Source of the DNA: Polynucleobacter sp.
Lineage (GTDB): Bacteria > Pseudomonadota > Gammaproteobacteria > Burkholderiales > Burkholderiaceae_D
Assembly (NCBI GenBank): GCA_021737945.1
Contig: JAIPCX010000028.1
Coordinates: 1 to 32,144, forward strand
Direction of reading: 5' to 3'
DNA: 32,144 nt
Positions 8,432-18,154 of this stretch are shown one piece after another (positions within the stretch are counted from its first letter, which is position 1; every line of letters starts with the position of its first letter). Under the pieces are notes generated by a model. The model worked only from the letters and a program-made list of their open reading frames with translations, searched no databases and was not told the origin of the DNA. Made by a program: the position numbers and the translations under genes.

Positions 8432-9109
8432 ATGATGAAAAATAATAAAGCTCTACTCAATAAGGTGCAGGTTATACAAGCATGGGGGCAACAGTACACG
8501 CAATTACGAGGTCGCCACCCGGGGTTGTGGCCTGTTGCCCCAAGAATCACTTTGTTCGCGGTACTTCTGTTTGGCGTAATCGCCGCTGGTGCATGGTTGT
8601 GTTGGATTGATCAATGGGAAATACTCGATCACGAGCGCGCTCAAGAGAGCGAGTTACGCACGTTGTTTCGTCACAAAGTCGGGCAAGCACAAAATTTAGA
8701 AGCGTTAAGGCAGAAGAAAGCCGCTGTATCAGACAGGGTAGAAGCACTTGGGAGGCAACTGCCAGGCAAATCCGAGATGGATGCAATGCTCTCAGAAATC
8801 AATCAAGCCGGCACAGGTCGTGGATTACAGTTTGAGTTATTCAAACCGGAGCAGCTGCGATTGCGTCCCTATTATGCGGAGCTTCCTATTGCTATCAAGC
8901 TAGTTGGTAATTATCACGCTCTGGCAGGTTTTGTTAGTGATATCGCCAATCTTCCTCGTGTAGTCACCATCGACCATTTGGTAATTAATCAGCAAAAAGA
9001 AGGCGTGCAGTCATTTGAGGCCATTGTTCACACCTATCGTTATCTCGATAAAGAAGAGGCGAGTGAGCAAGCGAAACGCTTGTTAGCTAGTCAGAAAAAA
9101 ACTAAATGA
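8432..9109 (+). CDS. pilO: Type IV pilus assembly protein PilO
   Basis: Inner-membrane partner of PilN; the PilN-PilO dimer holds PilP and connects the platform to the secretin. The 225-residue product has a longer than minimal cytoplasmic N-terminus, one membrane helix at about 36-58, a coiled coil (about 65-110) and a periplasmic domain containing GRGLQFELFKP and PIAIKLVGNYHALAGFVSDIA, typical of PilO. Two ATG codons in tandem (8432, 8435) can start it. Its TGA overlaps the pilP ATG by four bases. Confidence 0.93.
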   Translation: MMKNNKALLNKVQVIQAWGQQYTQLRGRHPGLWPVAPRITLFAVLLFGVIAAGAWLCWIDQWEILDHERAQESELRTLFRHKVGQAQNLEALRQKKAAVSDRVEALGRQLPGKSEMDAMLSEINQAGTGRGLQFELFKPEQLRLRPYYAELPIAIKLVGNYHALAGFVSDIANLPRVVTIDHLVINQQKEGVQSFEAIVHTYRYLDKEEASEQAKRLLASQKKTK

Positions 9110-9735
9110 AAAATAGGCTTTGGAGAATTCAGGAGCAGGCGAATCATGCATGCGCACAGAGTTTTTTTGGTAAACGAGACGACGATTTTATTAATTATTT
9201 TCTGAGTAATTTTTTAACTACGTTAATTCGCGCCATAGTGATTTGTACTTTGCTCAGCCTAGCTGCTTGTGACGCCTCGAGCGACGAAAATCTAAGTGAG
9301 TGGATGGCTACTGTTCGCCGCACCGCACACTCTAGCCCGTTGACATTACCCGCGCCACTGACGATGAAAACTTTTATCTATGAGCCGGCGGGGCAAGTGG
9401 ATCCTTTCGATACGTCAAAGATATCAATGCTGCTCGATATCTCAGACCATGCAGGTGTTCGTCCCGATTTGAAACGGTCGCGTGAACCTCTCGAATCCTA
9501 TCCGTTGGATCAGTTTCGCATGATCGGTAGTCTGGGTCGGCCAGGCCAAAGCGTAGCATTAGTAGAAGTTGGAAAAATTTTGTATCAACTACGTAAAGGC
9601 AATCACCTTGGTCAAGATCTGGGTGAGGTGATCACTATTATGGATGGCTCAATTGAGATTGAAGAAACGATTCAAGAAGCGAATGGGACGTGGGTAAAGC
9701 GACGAGTGCAGCTATCGATGCGGGAGGCCAAATGA
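9106..9735 (+). CDS. pilP: Type IV pilus lipoprotein PilP
   Basis: Periplasmic lipoprotein that bridges PilN-PilO to the N-terminal domains of the PilQ secretin. The lipobox LAAC places the lipidated cysteine at residue 55, and Asp at the next position is the classic Lol-avoidance residue, in line with inner-membrane retention. The C-terminal beta domain (about 135-205) carries FRMIGSLGRPGQSVALVEV and YQLRKGNHLGQDLGEV, which are PilP signatures. Odd feature: about 38 polar residues precede the hydrophobic signal segment, much longer than a normal lipoprotein signal; no internal ATG offers a shorter start. The ATG overlaps the pilO stop and the TGA overlaps the pilQ start. Confidence 0.92.
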   Translation: MKNRLWRIQEQANHACAQSFFGKRDDDFINYFLSNFLTTLIRAIVICTLLSLAACDASSDENLSEWMATVRRTAHSSPLTLPAPLTMKTFIYEPAGQVDPFDTSKISMLLDISDHAGVRPDLKRSREPLESYPLDQFRMIGSLGRPGQSVALVEVGKILYQLRKGNHLGQDLGEVITIMDGSIEIEETIQEANGTWVKRRVQLSMREAK

Positions 9736-11900
9736 AAATAGAGCAACCATGGCTACACTTAAAATGTTTGATGTTAGTTTTTTTTGTCATGATGACTGGA
9801 CATGTTCAGTCAGTTGATAAAGAATCGGAAGCCGATTTAGGCCAAAATCTCAATGCAATTACCGCTATCGATGTGGCGCGTAGCGGTACGCAACAGCAGT
9901 TGCGTATCAGTTTTAAACAATTACCAACGATTACACCGATAAGTTTTACAACGCAAAATCCTCCGCGTGTTGTATTCGATTTTGCAGAGACCGCTAATGC
10001 GACAGGTCAGCTGCGACGAGTTTTGGATAGTGGGGACCTGCGTCACGTCGATATTATTCAGGTGGCAGGCCGTACACGACTAGTCATTGCATTAAAACGA
10101 CCCCTGGTCTTTTCAACGCGCGCTCAAAATCAAGAATTGATAGTCACTTTGTCTGAGCCGAATAGTGCTTCATTGGCGTTAGTGAAATCCAATGGTGAAG
10201 CCCCAAGTACTCTAGCTAGTGAGAAAAATACGATATTGGATATTGATTTTCGGCGTGGCGGTGGTGAAACAGGGCGCGTCATCATTGATCTTGCCAAATC
10301 TCAGTCTGCTGTTGATGTGCGTAGGCAAGGGCAGACCGTGGTGATTGATTTCATGAAAACCACTTTGCCCGATGTATTGCGACGTCGGCTGGATGTGAAA
10401 GATTTTGGCACACCGATACAAATCGTCAGTACTAGTGCGCAGTCTGACATGGTGCGCATGGTCATAGAACCAACGGGGCAATGGGAGCATCTGGCCTGGC
10501 AGGCGGATAAGCGCTTGGTGGTTGAGGTGCGCCCTATCAAAGCTGAGCAAAGTAAATCTTCTAATGCAGGACGTGGCTACCGTGGCGATAAGTTATCACT
10601 GAATTTTCAAAATATTGAAGTCAGAGCATTGCTGCAAGTCATCGCTGACTTTACTGGTTTTAACGTGGTGGCAAGCGATAGTGTGAGCGGTCAGCTGACC
10701 TTGCGATTAAAAGATGTGCCCTGGGATCAGGCTTTAGATATTGTGATGCAAGCTAGGGGCTTAGATATGCGCAAGAACGGTAATGTGCTTTGGATAGCAC
10801 CCAAGGATGAGTTGTTAACCAAAGAGCGTCTGGAACTCGAGCAGCGCGCGCAGATTTCTGAGTTGGAACCGTTGGTGACCGAGACCTTTCAACTTAACTA
10901 TCAAAAAGCAGATGCTTTTCGTCAGGTTTTTGGACTCGATGGTCAGGTAGGACGTGGCAGCATTTTGTCCCGACGTGGAAGTGCCTCTTCAGAGCCGCGA
11001 ACAAATAAACTATTTATTACCGACACGCCGAGTCGCTTAGATGAAGTTCGCAAATTAATATTACTCACCGACATACCTACGCGGCAGGTGATGATAGAGG
11101 CACGTATTGTTGAGGCAGATGATAGGTTCAGTAGAAATCTAGGAGCGAGGTTAGGATTTACCGACTTGAATGCCAGTCGCACTGGAACGCCCGGAATCAA
11201 CCTGCCTGGCTCATCCCGACTAGCGCTGACCGGTAATTATGTAGGCGTGGGCGAGCAGACGGCGCAGATAAACGCCACGGCGGGAAGCTACGTTCCTAAT
11301 TCCCAGTTTGTCAGTATGCCCGCCTCGTCTATTAATGGCGTTACTCCGGGGACTTTGGCGGTTAGCCTTTTCACGGCAGGCGCAAATCGTTTTTTGAATC
11401 TTGAGCTGTCGGCATTAGAAGCTGAAGGTAAGGGAAAAATCATCTCTAGTCCGCGCGTCGTGACGGCCGATCAGCAGGCGGCCATTATCGAGCAGGGTGA
11501 GGAGATACCGTATCAGCAGGCCACGAGCAGTGGGGCAACCTCGATACAGTTTAAGAAAGCTAATCTTAAATTAGAGGTAACCCCCCAGATCACTCCTGAT
11601 GGCAACATCATTCTGACCGTCGATGTGGCCAAAGATTCGCGCGGCGTGGCGGTGGGTTCTAGCTTTGCGATTAATACCAAGCATGTGAAAACCAATGTTC
11701 AGGTTGAAAATGGGGGTACCGTTGTTTTGGGCGGTATTTTTACTCAAACCGAGATTGATGGTGTGAACAAGGTCCCATTTTTGGGTGATCTCCCTGTGCT
11801 GGGTTATTTTTTCCGAAGTGTTACCAAAACTCGCGATCGTACTGAATTACTTATATTCATCACCCCGCGCGTAGTCTCAGATTCTCTCGCCGAGAAATAA
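9732..11900 (+). CDS. pilQ: Type IV pilus secretin PilQ
   Basis: Outer-membrane secretin through which the pilus fibre passes. From the chosen ATG it has 722 residues: a signal peptide (cut near VQS), two AMIN peptidoglycan-binding domains (about 43-139 and 169-262), an STN/N0 domain (about 286-356), a secretin N1 domain (about 381-449, with NYQKADAFRQVF) and the secretin beta-barrel domain (about 554-712, with GKIISSPRVVTADQQAA and VPFLGDLPVLGYFFR). The frame extends to an ATG at 9690, but GGGAGG at 9722-9727 and the ATGA overlap with pilP point to 9732. A gap of 107 bases separates it from aroK. Confidence 0.96.
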   Translation: MKIEQPWLHLKCLMLVFFVMMTGHVQSVDKESEADLGQNLNAITAIDVARSGTQQQLRISFKQLPTITPISFTTQNPPRVVFDFAETANATGQLRRVLDSGDLRHVDIIQVAGRTRLVIALKRPLVFSTRAQNQELIVTLSEPNSASLALVKSNGEAPSTLASEKNTILDIDFRRGGGETGRVIIDLAKSQSAVDVRRQGQTVVIDFMKTTLPDVLRRRLDVKDFGTPIQIVSTSAQSDMVRMVIEPTGQWEHLAWQADKRLVVEVRPIKAEQSKSSNAGRGYRGDKLSLNFQNIEVRALLQVIADFTGFNVVASDSVSGQLTLRLKDVPWDQALDIVMQARGLDMRKNGNVLWIAPKDELLTKERLELEQRAQISELEPLVTETFQLNYQKADAFRQVFGLDGQVGRGSILSRRGSASSEPRTNKLFITDTPSRLDEVRKLILLTDIPTRQVMIEARIVEADDRFSRNLGARLGFTDLNASRTGTPGINLPGSSRLALTGNYVGVGEQTAQINATAGSYVPNSQFVSMPASSINGVTPGTLAVSLFTAGANRFLNLELSALEAEGKGKIISSPRVVTADQQAAIIEQGEEIPYQQATSSGATSIQFKKANLKLEVTPQITPDGNIILTVDVAKDSRGVAVGSSFAINTKHVKTNVQVENGGTVVLGGIFTQTEIDGVNKVPFLGDLPVLGYFFRSVTKTRDRTELLIFITPRVVSDSLAEK

Positions 11901-12007
11901 TCGCCCCAGCACGGAGATTTCCTGGCGCAGGCCCGACGTAGCGAATGCAGTAAACTGTGGTTTTTCTTGCGGAAATCGTCGGCGACAAGCGCTCGCTGCG
12001 GGCAAGC

Positions 12008-12592
12008 ATGTTGAATTCAACTACTAATATTTTCCTAGTCGGTCTTATGGGTTCGGGTAAAACGACCATAGGCCGTGCGTTGGCAAAGCGCTTGAATAAG
12101 CGTTTTGTCGATGCTGATCATGAAATCGAGGCGCGCACAGGAGCGACCATACCGTGGATCTTCGAGATAGAGGGTGAAGCGAGTTTTCGTCAGCGCGAAG
12201 CTGATGTTATTCGCGACCTCACAGCGCAAGAAGGTATTGTGTTGGCCACCGGTGGTGGTGCGGTTTTGAATGAACAAAGCCGCCAGTTCCTTAAAGAGCG
12301 TGGCACCGTTATTTACCTTCGGGCCTCGGTCAACAGCATTCTTCAACGAACGAGTCATGATCGTAATCGTCCGCTGTTGCAGACTGACGATCCTAAAGCG
12401 CGTATCGAAGAGCTATCACAGCAACGTGCGCCGCTGTACCAAGAAGTGGCTCATATCATTATTGAGACCGGTCGTCCCAATGTGCAATCAGTAGTCCAGA
12501 CTATCCTGGGCCAGCTGCCTACTGTATCCGAGACCCTGCCTGATGAAAATCAACCTGAGTCGACTAACGAAAGTTCGGTAGATCATCCATGA
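12008..12592 (+). CDS. aroK: Shikimate kinase
   Basis: Phosphorylates shikimate at the 3-hydroxyl (EC 2.7.1.71). Numbered from ATG 12008 (194 residues): Walker [10 protein letters not shown] (12-20), FVDADHEIE with the substrate aspartate, FRQRE at 60-64, the GGG of the Walker B region (82-84), and DRNRPLL in the lid. A GTG-started frame reaches 11957, but the ATG at 12008 gives the normal N-terminus right before the first beta strand. The C-terminus has a polar tail of about 25 residues rich in Glu, Ser and Asn. The stop overlaps the aroB ATG. The pilQ-aroK-aroB order is widespread in Proteobacteria. Confidence 0.95.
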   Translation: MLNSTTNIFLVGLMGSGKTTIGRALAKRLNKRFVDADHEIEARTGATIPWIFEIEGEASFRQREADVIRDLTAQEGIVLATGGGAVLNEQSRQFLKERGTVIYLRASVNSILQRTSHDRNRPLLQTDDPKARIEELSQQRAPLYQEVAHIIIETGRPNVQSVVQTILGQLPTVSETLPDENQPESTNESSVDHP

Positions 12593-13695
12593 AGTCACCT
12601 CCAGAAATATTCGCTAAGCTGAACGTCGATTTGGGTGAGCGCAGTTATCCCATTGTGATAGGCAAGCACTTGCTCGAGCAAACAGCGTTTGCAGACTACA
12701 TACCTGGCACACGGGTGGTGATTGTTACTAACACCATAGTGGCTCCCCTCTATCTAGAGCGCCTAACTAGCATGCTGACCGCTGCGGGTAAGCATTGCCT
12801 ATCTATCGTGCTGCCGGATGGTGAAGAAGAAAAAAATATCGATAACCTGATGAAGGTATTTGATGCACTGCTAGAGAATAAATGCGATCGTAAGACGACC
12901 TTGTTAGCCTTGGGCGGCGGTGTGATTGGTGATCTGACAGGATTTGCTGCGGCAACCTACATGCGTGGTGTGCCGTTTGTGCAGATTCCTACGACCTTGC
13001 TGGCCCAAGTCGATTCGTCGGTGGGTGGTAAAACAGCGATCAATCATCCAATGGGTAAAAACATGATTGGGGCGTTCTATCAGCCGCAGTCTGTTATTGC
13101 AGATACGTCGACTCTGATGAGTTTACCTACGCGCGAGCTCTCAGCTGGCTTAGCTGAAGTGATTAAGCACGGCGCCATTATTGATGCTGATTTTTTTCAG
13201 TGGCAGGAGAAAAATATCGCCAAACTGATGGCGCGTGATGATCAAGCCTTAGCGTATGCAATACAGCGATCATGTGAAATCAAGTCCGAAGTCGTGCGTC
13301 AGGACGAGCGAGAAACAGGTCTGCGGGCGATTTTGAATTTTGGTCATACCTTCGGACACGCCATCGAAGCCGGCCTAGGTTACGGCGAGTGGTTACATGG
13401 TGAAGCCGTCGGTTGCGGTATGGTGATGGCGGCAGATTTGTCTGTGCGCATGGGCTATATGGATGCCACTGATCGTGATCGTCTTGTAGCCTTGGTTAAG
13501 GCAGCAGGCTTACCCACAGTTGCGCCTGATCTTGGTAAAGATAGATGGTTAGATCTGATGGAAGTCGATAAGAAAAACGAAGGCGGTAAGATTAAATTTA
13601 TTCTTTTGAAGCCCTTAGGAAAAGCTATCGTGACAACGGCCCCAGCAGAACATCTCGACGCCACGCTTTCTACTTGCGTGCAAGCTACACGATGA
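12589..13695 (+). CDS. aroB: 3-dehydroquinate synthase
   Basis: NAD- and metal-dependent cyclisation of DAHP to 3-dehydroquinate (EC 4.2.3.4), the second shikimate pathway step. The 368-residue protein has DGEEEKN, the NAD-binding [13 protein letters not shown], the substrate-binding [20 protein letters not shown], and metal ligands expected in AEVIKHG (Glu), [10 protein letters not shown] (His) and WLHGEAVG (His). It starts in the aroK stop codon (ATGA) and its own TGA overlaps the next gene in the same way. Confidence 0.97.
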   Translation: MKSPPEIFAKLNVDLGERSYPIVIGKHLLEQTAFADYIPGTRVVIVTNTIVAPLYLERLTSMLTAAGKHCLSIVLPDGEEEKNIDNLMKVFDALLENKCDRKTTLLALGGGVIGDLTGFAAATYMRGVPFVQIPTTLLAQVDSSVGGKTAINHPMGKNMIGAFYQPQSVIADTSTLMSLPTRELSAGLAEVIKHGAIIDADFFQWQEKNIAKLMARDDQALAYAIQRSCEIKSEVVRQDERETGLRAILNFGHTFGHAIEAGLGYGEWLHGEAVGCGMVMAADLSVRMGYMDATDRDRLVALVKAAGLPTVAPDLGKDRWLDLMEVDKKNEGGKIKFILLKPLGKAIVTTAPAEHLDATLSTCVQATR

Positions 13696-14834
13696 TGCCC
13701 GAATTCGAAGCGCATCTGGCGCCTTATGCTGCACTGGCATCTTCCTCGCCAGGGCGTCAATTCGCAGAACTAACGCCACCTACGCGCAGTGAATTTCAGC
13801 GTGATCGTGATCGTATTATTCATTCCACAGCTTTCAGGCGTTTGGAATACAAGACACAGGTTTTTGTTAATCACGAAGGTGATTTATTCAGAACCCGTCT
13901 GACGCACAGTATTGAAGTCGCGCAAATTGCACGCTCCCTCACACGCAATTTGCGTTTGAACGAAGATTTGGTGGAGGCCATCTCTTTAGCGCATGATCTT
14001 GGGCACACGCCCTTTGGCCATGCCGGTCAAGATGCGTTGAATGCATGCATGAAAGATTACGGCGGCTTTGAGCATAATCTTCAGAGTCTCAGGGTTGTTG
14101 ATTCTCTTGAGCAGCGCTATGGTGCTTTCGATGGCTTAAATTTGATGTTCGAAACGCGCGAAGGCGTACTCAAACACTGCTCGCTAACGAATGCACAACA
14201 ATTAGGCGATATAGGGCGTCGATTCATAGAGCGTAAGCAACCAACGCTGGAAGCGCAGTTGGCTAATCTCGCGGACGAAATCGCGTATAACAACCATGAT
14301 ATCGATGACGGTTTACGTTCAGGCTTATTAACGACTGATCAGCTGAATGAAGTGGCGTTGTATGCACGCTATCGCCATGAAGCCGAAAGTCAATTTCCAG
14401 GCATCAGTGGCCGCCGCGCAATTAATGAAACCGTTCGACGCATGATCAATGCATTGGTGGATGATTTGATTCAACAATCGCGCGCAAATATTCGTCAGGC
14501 TGAAATTAAAACAATTGACGATGTTAGAAATGCGCCGCCGCTCATTGCCTTTTCAGAAAATATGAAAAAAGAAGCGCAAGAGCTGAAGCGTTTTTTACGA
14601 ACTAATTTGTACCATCATTACCAAGTCAATCGTATGACCAGCAAAGCGCGTCGTATCGTGACGGATTTATTTGATATTTTCATCACTGGCCCAGAATTGC
14701 TTCCGCTGGACTATCAGATTGCAGGTGACGATAGAACAGCGCAGGCTAGAAAAGTCGCTGACTACATTGCAGGTATGACGGATCGCTATGCAATGCGCGA
14801 ATACCGTCGACTGTTTGCTGTCGACGAAATTTAA
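13692..14834 (+). CDS. dgt: Deoxyguanosinetriphosphate triphosphohydrolase-like protein (HD domain)
   Basis: HD-superfamily dNTP triphosphohydrolase of the Dgt type 2 group, expected to release triphosphate from dNTPs; exact substrate unknown. From ATG 13692 the protein has 380 residues. Key pieces: [27 protein letters not shown] (first His of the HD site), [18 protein letters not shown] (HD pair and following His), and [11 protein letters not shown] with a later Asp. An in-frame TTG lies upstream at 13674, but the ATG overlapping the aroB stop follows the pattern of the operon. It ends the pil-aro run and is followed by a small hairpin. Confidence 0.9.
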   Translation: MMPEFEAHLAPYAALASSSPGRQFAELTPPTRSEFQRDRDRIIHSTAFRRLEYKTQVFVNHEGDLFRTRLTHSIEVAQIARSLTRNLRLNEDLVEAISLAHDLGHTPFGHAGQDALNACMKDYGGFEHNLQSLRVVDSLEQRYGAFDGLNLMFETREGVLKHCSLTNAQQLGDIGRRFIERKQPTLEAQLANLADEIAYNNHDIDDGLRSGLLTTDQLNEVALYARYRHEAESQFPGISGRRAINETVRRMINALVDDLIQQSRANIRQAEIKTIDDVRNAPPLIAFSENMKKEAQELKRFLRTNLYHHYQVNRMTSKARRIVTDLFDIFITGPELLPLDYQIAGDDRTAQARKVADYIAGMTDRYAMREYRRLFAVDEI

Positions 14835-14849
14835 TCGATAGTTCACTAC

Positions 14850-14870
14850 GGTATCTGGCTCTGAGATACC
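14850..14870. terminator. Hairpin between convergent dgt and hydrolase genes
   Basis: GGTATCT (14850-14856) and AGATACC (14864-14870) form a 7-base-pair stem with a 7-base loop, 15 bases after the dgt stop. No T run follows, so it is a weak terminator candidate shared by two facing genes. Confidence 0.4.
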
Positions 14871-14881
14871 CTTCGTCGTTA

Positions 14882-15970
14882 TTAGCCTAAGTGCCTCAAC
14901 GGGTGCGCGTAATCCGGCCATGCCGGTTCAAAAAAGCCGGCTATCATTTCAGAGCTTACCTCTTGCAGATTCGCTGGGTTCCACTTGGGCGAGTGATCTT
15001 TGTCGATGGCCAGTGCGCGAACTCCTTCGATCACTTCGCCATGCTCAAAGCAACGTCTCACCATCGTTCTTTCCATACGCAGACAATCGGCAATATCGAG
15101 TGTGGCCGCGCGACGCAGTTGCGACAGAGTGACGCACATCATCAAGGGTGATTTTTTCTGCATGTTCGCAAGTGCTTTAGTCGCAAATTCATCTGTGTCG
15201 TTGGCCAGTGAGGCTAAGATAGCCTGTACCGAATCCAGAGCGAAATGTTGTTCGATCGCGTCACGCGATTTTGCTAGGCGCGAGTTTGCTGGATCGGCGT
15301 GCGCTGCAAAAGGCGCCGCAAAGCTACGTACCGCTTCGCGCAAATCACCCCGCGCCTCTGCCACCATGGCGTGAAGTGCGGGCAGTTCCGATGAAGGCAC
15401 GAACACATCGGCCAAGTCGGCATACAGCGCATCTGCCGCTGTAATCATTTCACCCGTCACACCCAAATAAGTCCCTGTGTGCCCAGTCGCTCGTGATAGA
15501 AAATGTCCGCCACCGACATCGGGGAACAAGCCAATACCGACTTCGGGCATGGCCATTTTTGTTCGTTCAGTGACGATACGCATACGCGCTTGCGGGCCTG
15601 CTTGTGCGATGCCCATGCCGCCTCCCATAACGACACCATCCAGTAATGCAACGTAGGGTTTAGGGTAGTGGTGTACCAAGTAGTTAAGCGCATATTCTTC
15701 GCTAAAAAAATCTTCGATGAGTGCGGCGCCATTCATGGAGTTGGCGTTACCCTTTTCGTGGAAAAAGCGAATATCACCGCCAGCGCAATACGCTTTTTCG
15801 CCGCTGCCATAAACAAATACTGCCGAGATTTCAGCGTCATGGCGCCAATCAAGCAAAGCCTTAGTCATGGCTCTGACCATCTCGAGTGATAAAGAATTCA
15901 GCGCAGTTGGGCGGTTCAGGGTGATAACGCCAGTGCGGCCACTGATGTGAGTGCGAATAAGATCGGTCAT
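14882..15970 (-). CDS. Enoyl-CoA hydratase/isomerase family protein, 3-hydroxyisobutyryl-CoA hydrolase-like
   Basis: Crotonase-fold protein of 362 residues that resembles 3-hydroxyisobutyryl-CoA hydrolase (EC 3.1.2.4, valine breakdown). The oxyanion-hole segments are AYCAGGDIRFF and DGVVMGGGMGIAQ; FFSEEYALNYLVHHYPKPY is typical of this subgroup, and MAMPEVGIGLFPDVGG carries the Glu and Asp expected at the catalytic site. The C-terminal helical region (about 240-355) fits the longer HIBCH-type members rather than true enoyl-CoA hydratases. It stands alone with no other valine-pathway gene nearby, so substrate assignment is by family. Confidence 0.85.
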   Translation of the reverse strand: MTDLIRTHISGRTGVITLNRPTALNSLSLEMVRAMTKALLDWRHDAEISAVFVYGSGEKAYCAGGDIRFFHEKGNANSMNGAALIEDFFSEEYALNYLVHHYPKPYVALLDGVVMGGGMGIAQAGPQARMRIVTERTKMAMPEVGIGLFPDVGGGHFLSRATGHTGTYLGVTGEMITAADALYADLADVFVPSSELPALHAMVAEARGDLREAVRSFAAPFAAHADPANSRLAKSRDAIEQHFALDSVQAILASLANDTDEFATKALANMQKKSPLMMCVTLSQLRRAATLDIADCLRMERTMVRRCFEHGEVIEGVRALAIDKDHSPKWNPANLQEVSSEMIAGFFEPAWPDYAHPLRHLG

Positions 15971-16156
15971 AGGCTAAAGGTTAGCTGAGCGCGATATCCA
16001 TCATGCTCAGCGAGTGCTGATGTCTAAAAAACTGAAGTTTAGCGTCATTCGTAGCGATGGGATTGAAAAGCGAAAAAGTCAGTCTTTCACGTAACAGCCA
16101 AGCGAGGCGTCAATTCAGACAAGGCAAGGAAGATAATTCTGAGATGTTGTTCGTAA

Positions 16157-16188
16157 TAAAAAAGAGAAAGGGCGCCGCAGCGCCCTTT
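16157..16188 (-). terminator. Rho-independent terminator after hpf
   Basis: AAAGGGCGC (16167-16175) pairs perfectly with GCGCCCTTT (16180-16188) over a 4-base loop; on the minus strand a T-rich tract (complement of 16157-16166) follows the stem. It starts 19 bases past the hpf stop and marks the end of the kdsD-to-hpf operon. Confidence 0.9.
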
Positions 16189-16207
16189 GTTTTACTGATT
16201 TTTATAA

Positions 16208-16558
16208 TCAGGCGATTTCTTCGGTTGGACCTTCGTAGCGTCGTATTCCTTCGTGCTGATGATCTTGAATACGGCCTTTGTGTTTCAGTACCTGTCGATC
16301 CAGTTTATCCATGAGCAGATCAATCGCGGCATACATATCTTGTGCTTCACTTTCGACGTGAAAATCTTTGCCGCGTGTATGCAGATTAATTTCTGCGCGC
16401 TGGCGTTTTTCTTTTTCTGTGAGAGAGTCGACGGTAAGCTTGACTGAAATATCAATCACATTGTCGAAATGGCGTTTGATTCGTTCCAGTTTATTTTGTA
16501 CATACTCCTTCAAAGGGGGAGTTAGTTCCAAATGATGACCACTGATTTTCAGATTCAT
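16208..16558 (-). CDS. hpf: Ribosome hibernation-promoting factor, short form
   Basis: Binds the 30S subunit in stationary phase and favours inactive ribosomes; part of the HPF/YfiA (RaiA) family. The 116-residue protein has [20 protein letters not shown] at its start, the central strand with IDISVKLTV, and [22 protein letters not shown], followed by a basic, His-rich tail. It lacks the extra C-terminal dimerisation domain of long HPF. An in-frame GTG at 16567 touches the AAGGAG box, whereas the ATG at 16558 is 8 bases from it, so the ATG is chosen. Its place after rpoN is conserved; the usual next genes ptsN and hprK are not here. Confidence 0.94.
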   Translation of the reverse strand: MNLKISGHHLELTPPLKEYVQNKLERIKRHFDNVIDISVKLTVDSLTEKEKRQRAEINLHTRGKDFHVESEAQDMYAAIDLLMDKLDRQVLKHKGRIQDHQHEGIRRYEGPTEEIA

Positions 16559-16654
16559 ACACTGCACTCCTTCGCATTGCGTCGCTGGAGGTTCTGGCTC
16601 GACCGCCGGCGGCAGGCCGGTAGGAACGCAGCAACGGTGAAAAAACTGGAAAAA

Positions 16655-18145
16655 CTACAAAGACTTGCGCAAATTTACAGGGGGTATTTTTAAGGCCTCG
16701 CGGTATTTTGCAACGGTACGCCGCGCGACCACCATGCCCTGTTCACTTAGCATGTCTGTGATCTTGCTATCTGAGAATGGATTTTTTGGGTCTTCAGCTC
16801 CTATCAGTTGTTTGATCAAAGCGCGTATTGCAGTTGATGATGCTTCTCCGCCCGTTTCTGTGGCAACGTGGCTACCAAAGAAAAATTTTAGTTCAAACAT
16901 ACCGTGCGGTGTCAGCATATATTTCTGCGTCGTTACGCGCGAAATGGTGCTTTCATGCAGTCCCAGTGTATCAGCAATTTCACGCAGAACAAGGGGCTTC
17001 ATCGCAACTTCGCCGTGAGTGAAAAAATTACGTTGACGATCTACTATCGCTTGCGACACACGCAAAATAGTATCGAAACGTTGCCGCATATTTTTGATTA
17101 GCCATTTGGCTTCTTGCAACTGCGCTGTGAGCGAGCCTTCACCTTTGCTTTGCTTAAGGATGCTGGCGTACATGGCATTCACCCTTAGCTTAGGCATCAC
17201 CTCGCGGTTTAGGCTGACTTGCCACTCCCCTTTTGCACGTTTGACAATAACGTCAGGGACCACATAGTCGGATGCATCACCGGCGTAGGCAGCGCCTGGG
17301 TGCGGATTACAAGAGCGGATCACGGCTTGTGCTTCGCGCAAATCTTCGTCGTCGCAATCGAGTATTTTTTTCAGTTTATTAAACTCGCGTTGAGCAAATA
17401 GCTCCAGATGGTTTTCAACCAGGGTCAGCGCCATACGTCGCGTGACAAAAGCGACTTTTTCCATGCGGCGGATTTGTATGGCCAGACATTCCGACGCATT
17501 TCTTGCGCCTATGCCTGCGGGGTCAAAGCTTTGTAAAAGTTTGAGTGCCACCATTAGCTCGTCAAACTCAATATCTAATTCTTCGGGCAGACGGCCGTGA
17601 ATATCTTCCAGAGGTTCTTCGAGGTAGCCATTGTCATCTAAGGCTTCAATCAGTAACTCGACGAGTGCACGGTCACGACGATTGTTGACGGTGACGGATA
17701 GCTGCTCGAGTAAGTGCTCACGCAACGTACATTCATGCGCTTCTAGCTGAGGACGGCCGTTATCATCTTCGGGTGCTTTGGATAAGCGCGAGACGTCGTC
17801 AAAACTCCAGTCAGCATCATTGCCCGTATTACCTTCATCGCCACCTTCACCGGCTGGGGCGCCCTCAGCACTGGCTTCGGCGGGTGTGCTGGCTTCGCCT
17901 GAGCCCTCGCCGACGGAATCAGTGGGAGCTGAAAGTGGTGCCTGGCTAATAGCGCCGTCGCTCAGTAATCGTATTGAATGATCTAACGGGTCATCTAAGC
18001 GTTCGAGCAGGGGATTGTCGGACAGCATTTGCTCGAGTTCCTGATGCAGCTCGAGTGTAGACAGTTGCAACAGGCGTATCGATTGCTGCAGCTGAGGCGT
18101 CAGTGCAAGATGTTGTGATACGCGTAGCTGTAAAGTCTGTTTCAT
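16655..18145 (-). CDS. rpoN: RNA polymerase sigma-54 factor
   Basis: Alternative sigma factor that recognises -24/-12 promoters and requires enhancer-binding ATPases. The 496 residues show region I (glutamine/leucine-rich, with [15 protein letters not shown]), a low-complexity acidic linker (about 65-125, rich in Ala, Gly, Glu and Ser), the core-binding region with the conserved [16 protein letters not shown], the helix-turn-helix region and the C-terminal RpoN box [16 protein letters not shown] is present just before the ATG. It follows lptB by 9 bases and precedes hpf by 96 bases, the order common in Betaproteobacteria. No convincing -24/-12 site was found in this window. Confidence 0.97.
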   Translation of the reverse strand: MKQTLQLRVSQHLALTPQLQQSIRLLQLSTLELHQELEQMLSDNPLLERLDDPLDHSIRLLSDGAISQAPLSAPTDSVGEGSGEASTPAEASAEGAPAGEGGDEGNTGNDADWSFDDVSRLSKAPEDDNGRPQLEAHECTLREHLLEQLSVTVNNRRDRALVELLIEALDDNGYLEEPLEDIHGRLPEELDIEFDELMVALKLLQSFDPAGIGARNASECLAIQIRRMEKVAFVTRRMALTLVENHLELFAQREFNKLKKILDCDDEDLREAQAVIRSCNPHPGAAYAGDASDYVVPDVIVKRAKGEWQVSLNREVMPKLRVNAMYASILKQSKGEGSLTAQLQEAKWLIKNMRQRFDTILRVSQAIVDRQRNFFTHGEVAMKPLVLREIADTLGLHESTISRVTTQKYMLTPHGMFELKFFFGSHVATETGGEASSTAIRALIKQLIGAEDPKNPFSDSKITDMLSEQGMVVARRTVAKYREALKIPPVNLRKSL

Positions 18146-18154
18146 TGTCCTCGA

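Noticed and set aside
9146-9205. Alternative pilP start at ATG 9146 or 9150 behind AGGAG
   Set aside because: Both are out of frame and stop within 20 codons; joining the pilP frame would need an indel in the T run near 9161-9167, for which there is no evidence.
16603-16612. Perfect 10-base palindrome CCGCCGGCGG between rpoN and hpf
   Set aside because: Too short and G+C-rich to call a site; as RNA it would lack a loop, and no T run follows. Kept only as a note.
17778-17981. Open frame of 67 codons on the plus strand opposite rpoN
   Set aside because: It is the antisense of the low-complexity Ala/Gly/Glu linker of RpoN, which readily yields open frames in other phases.
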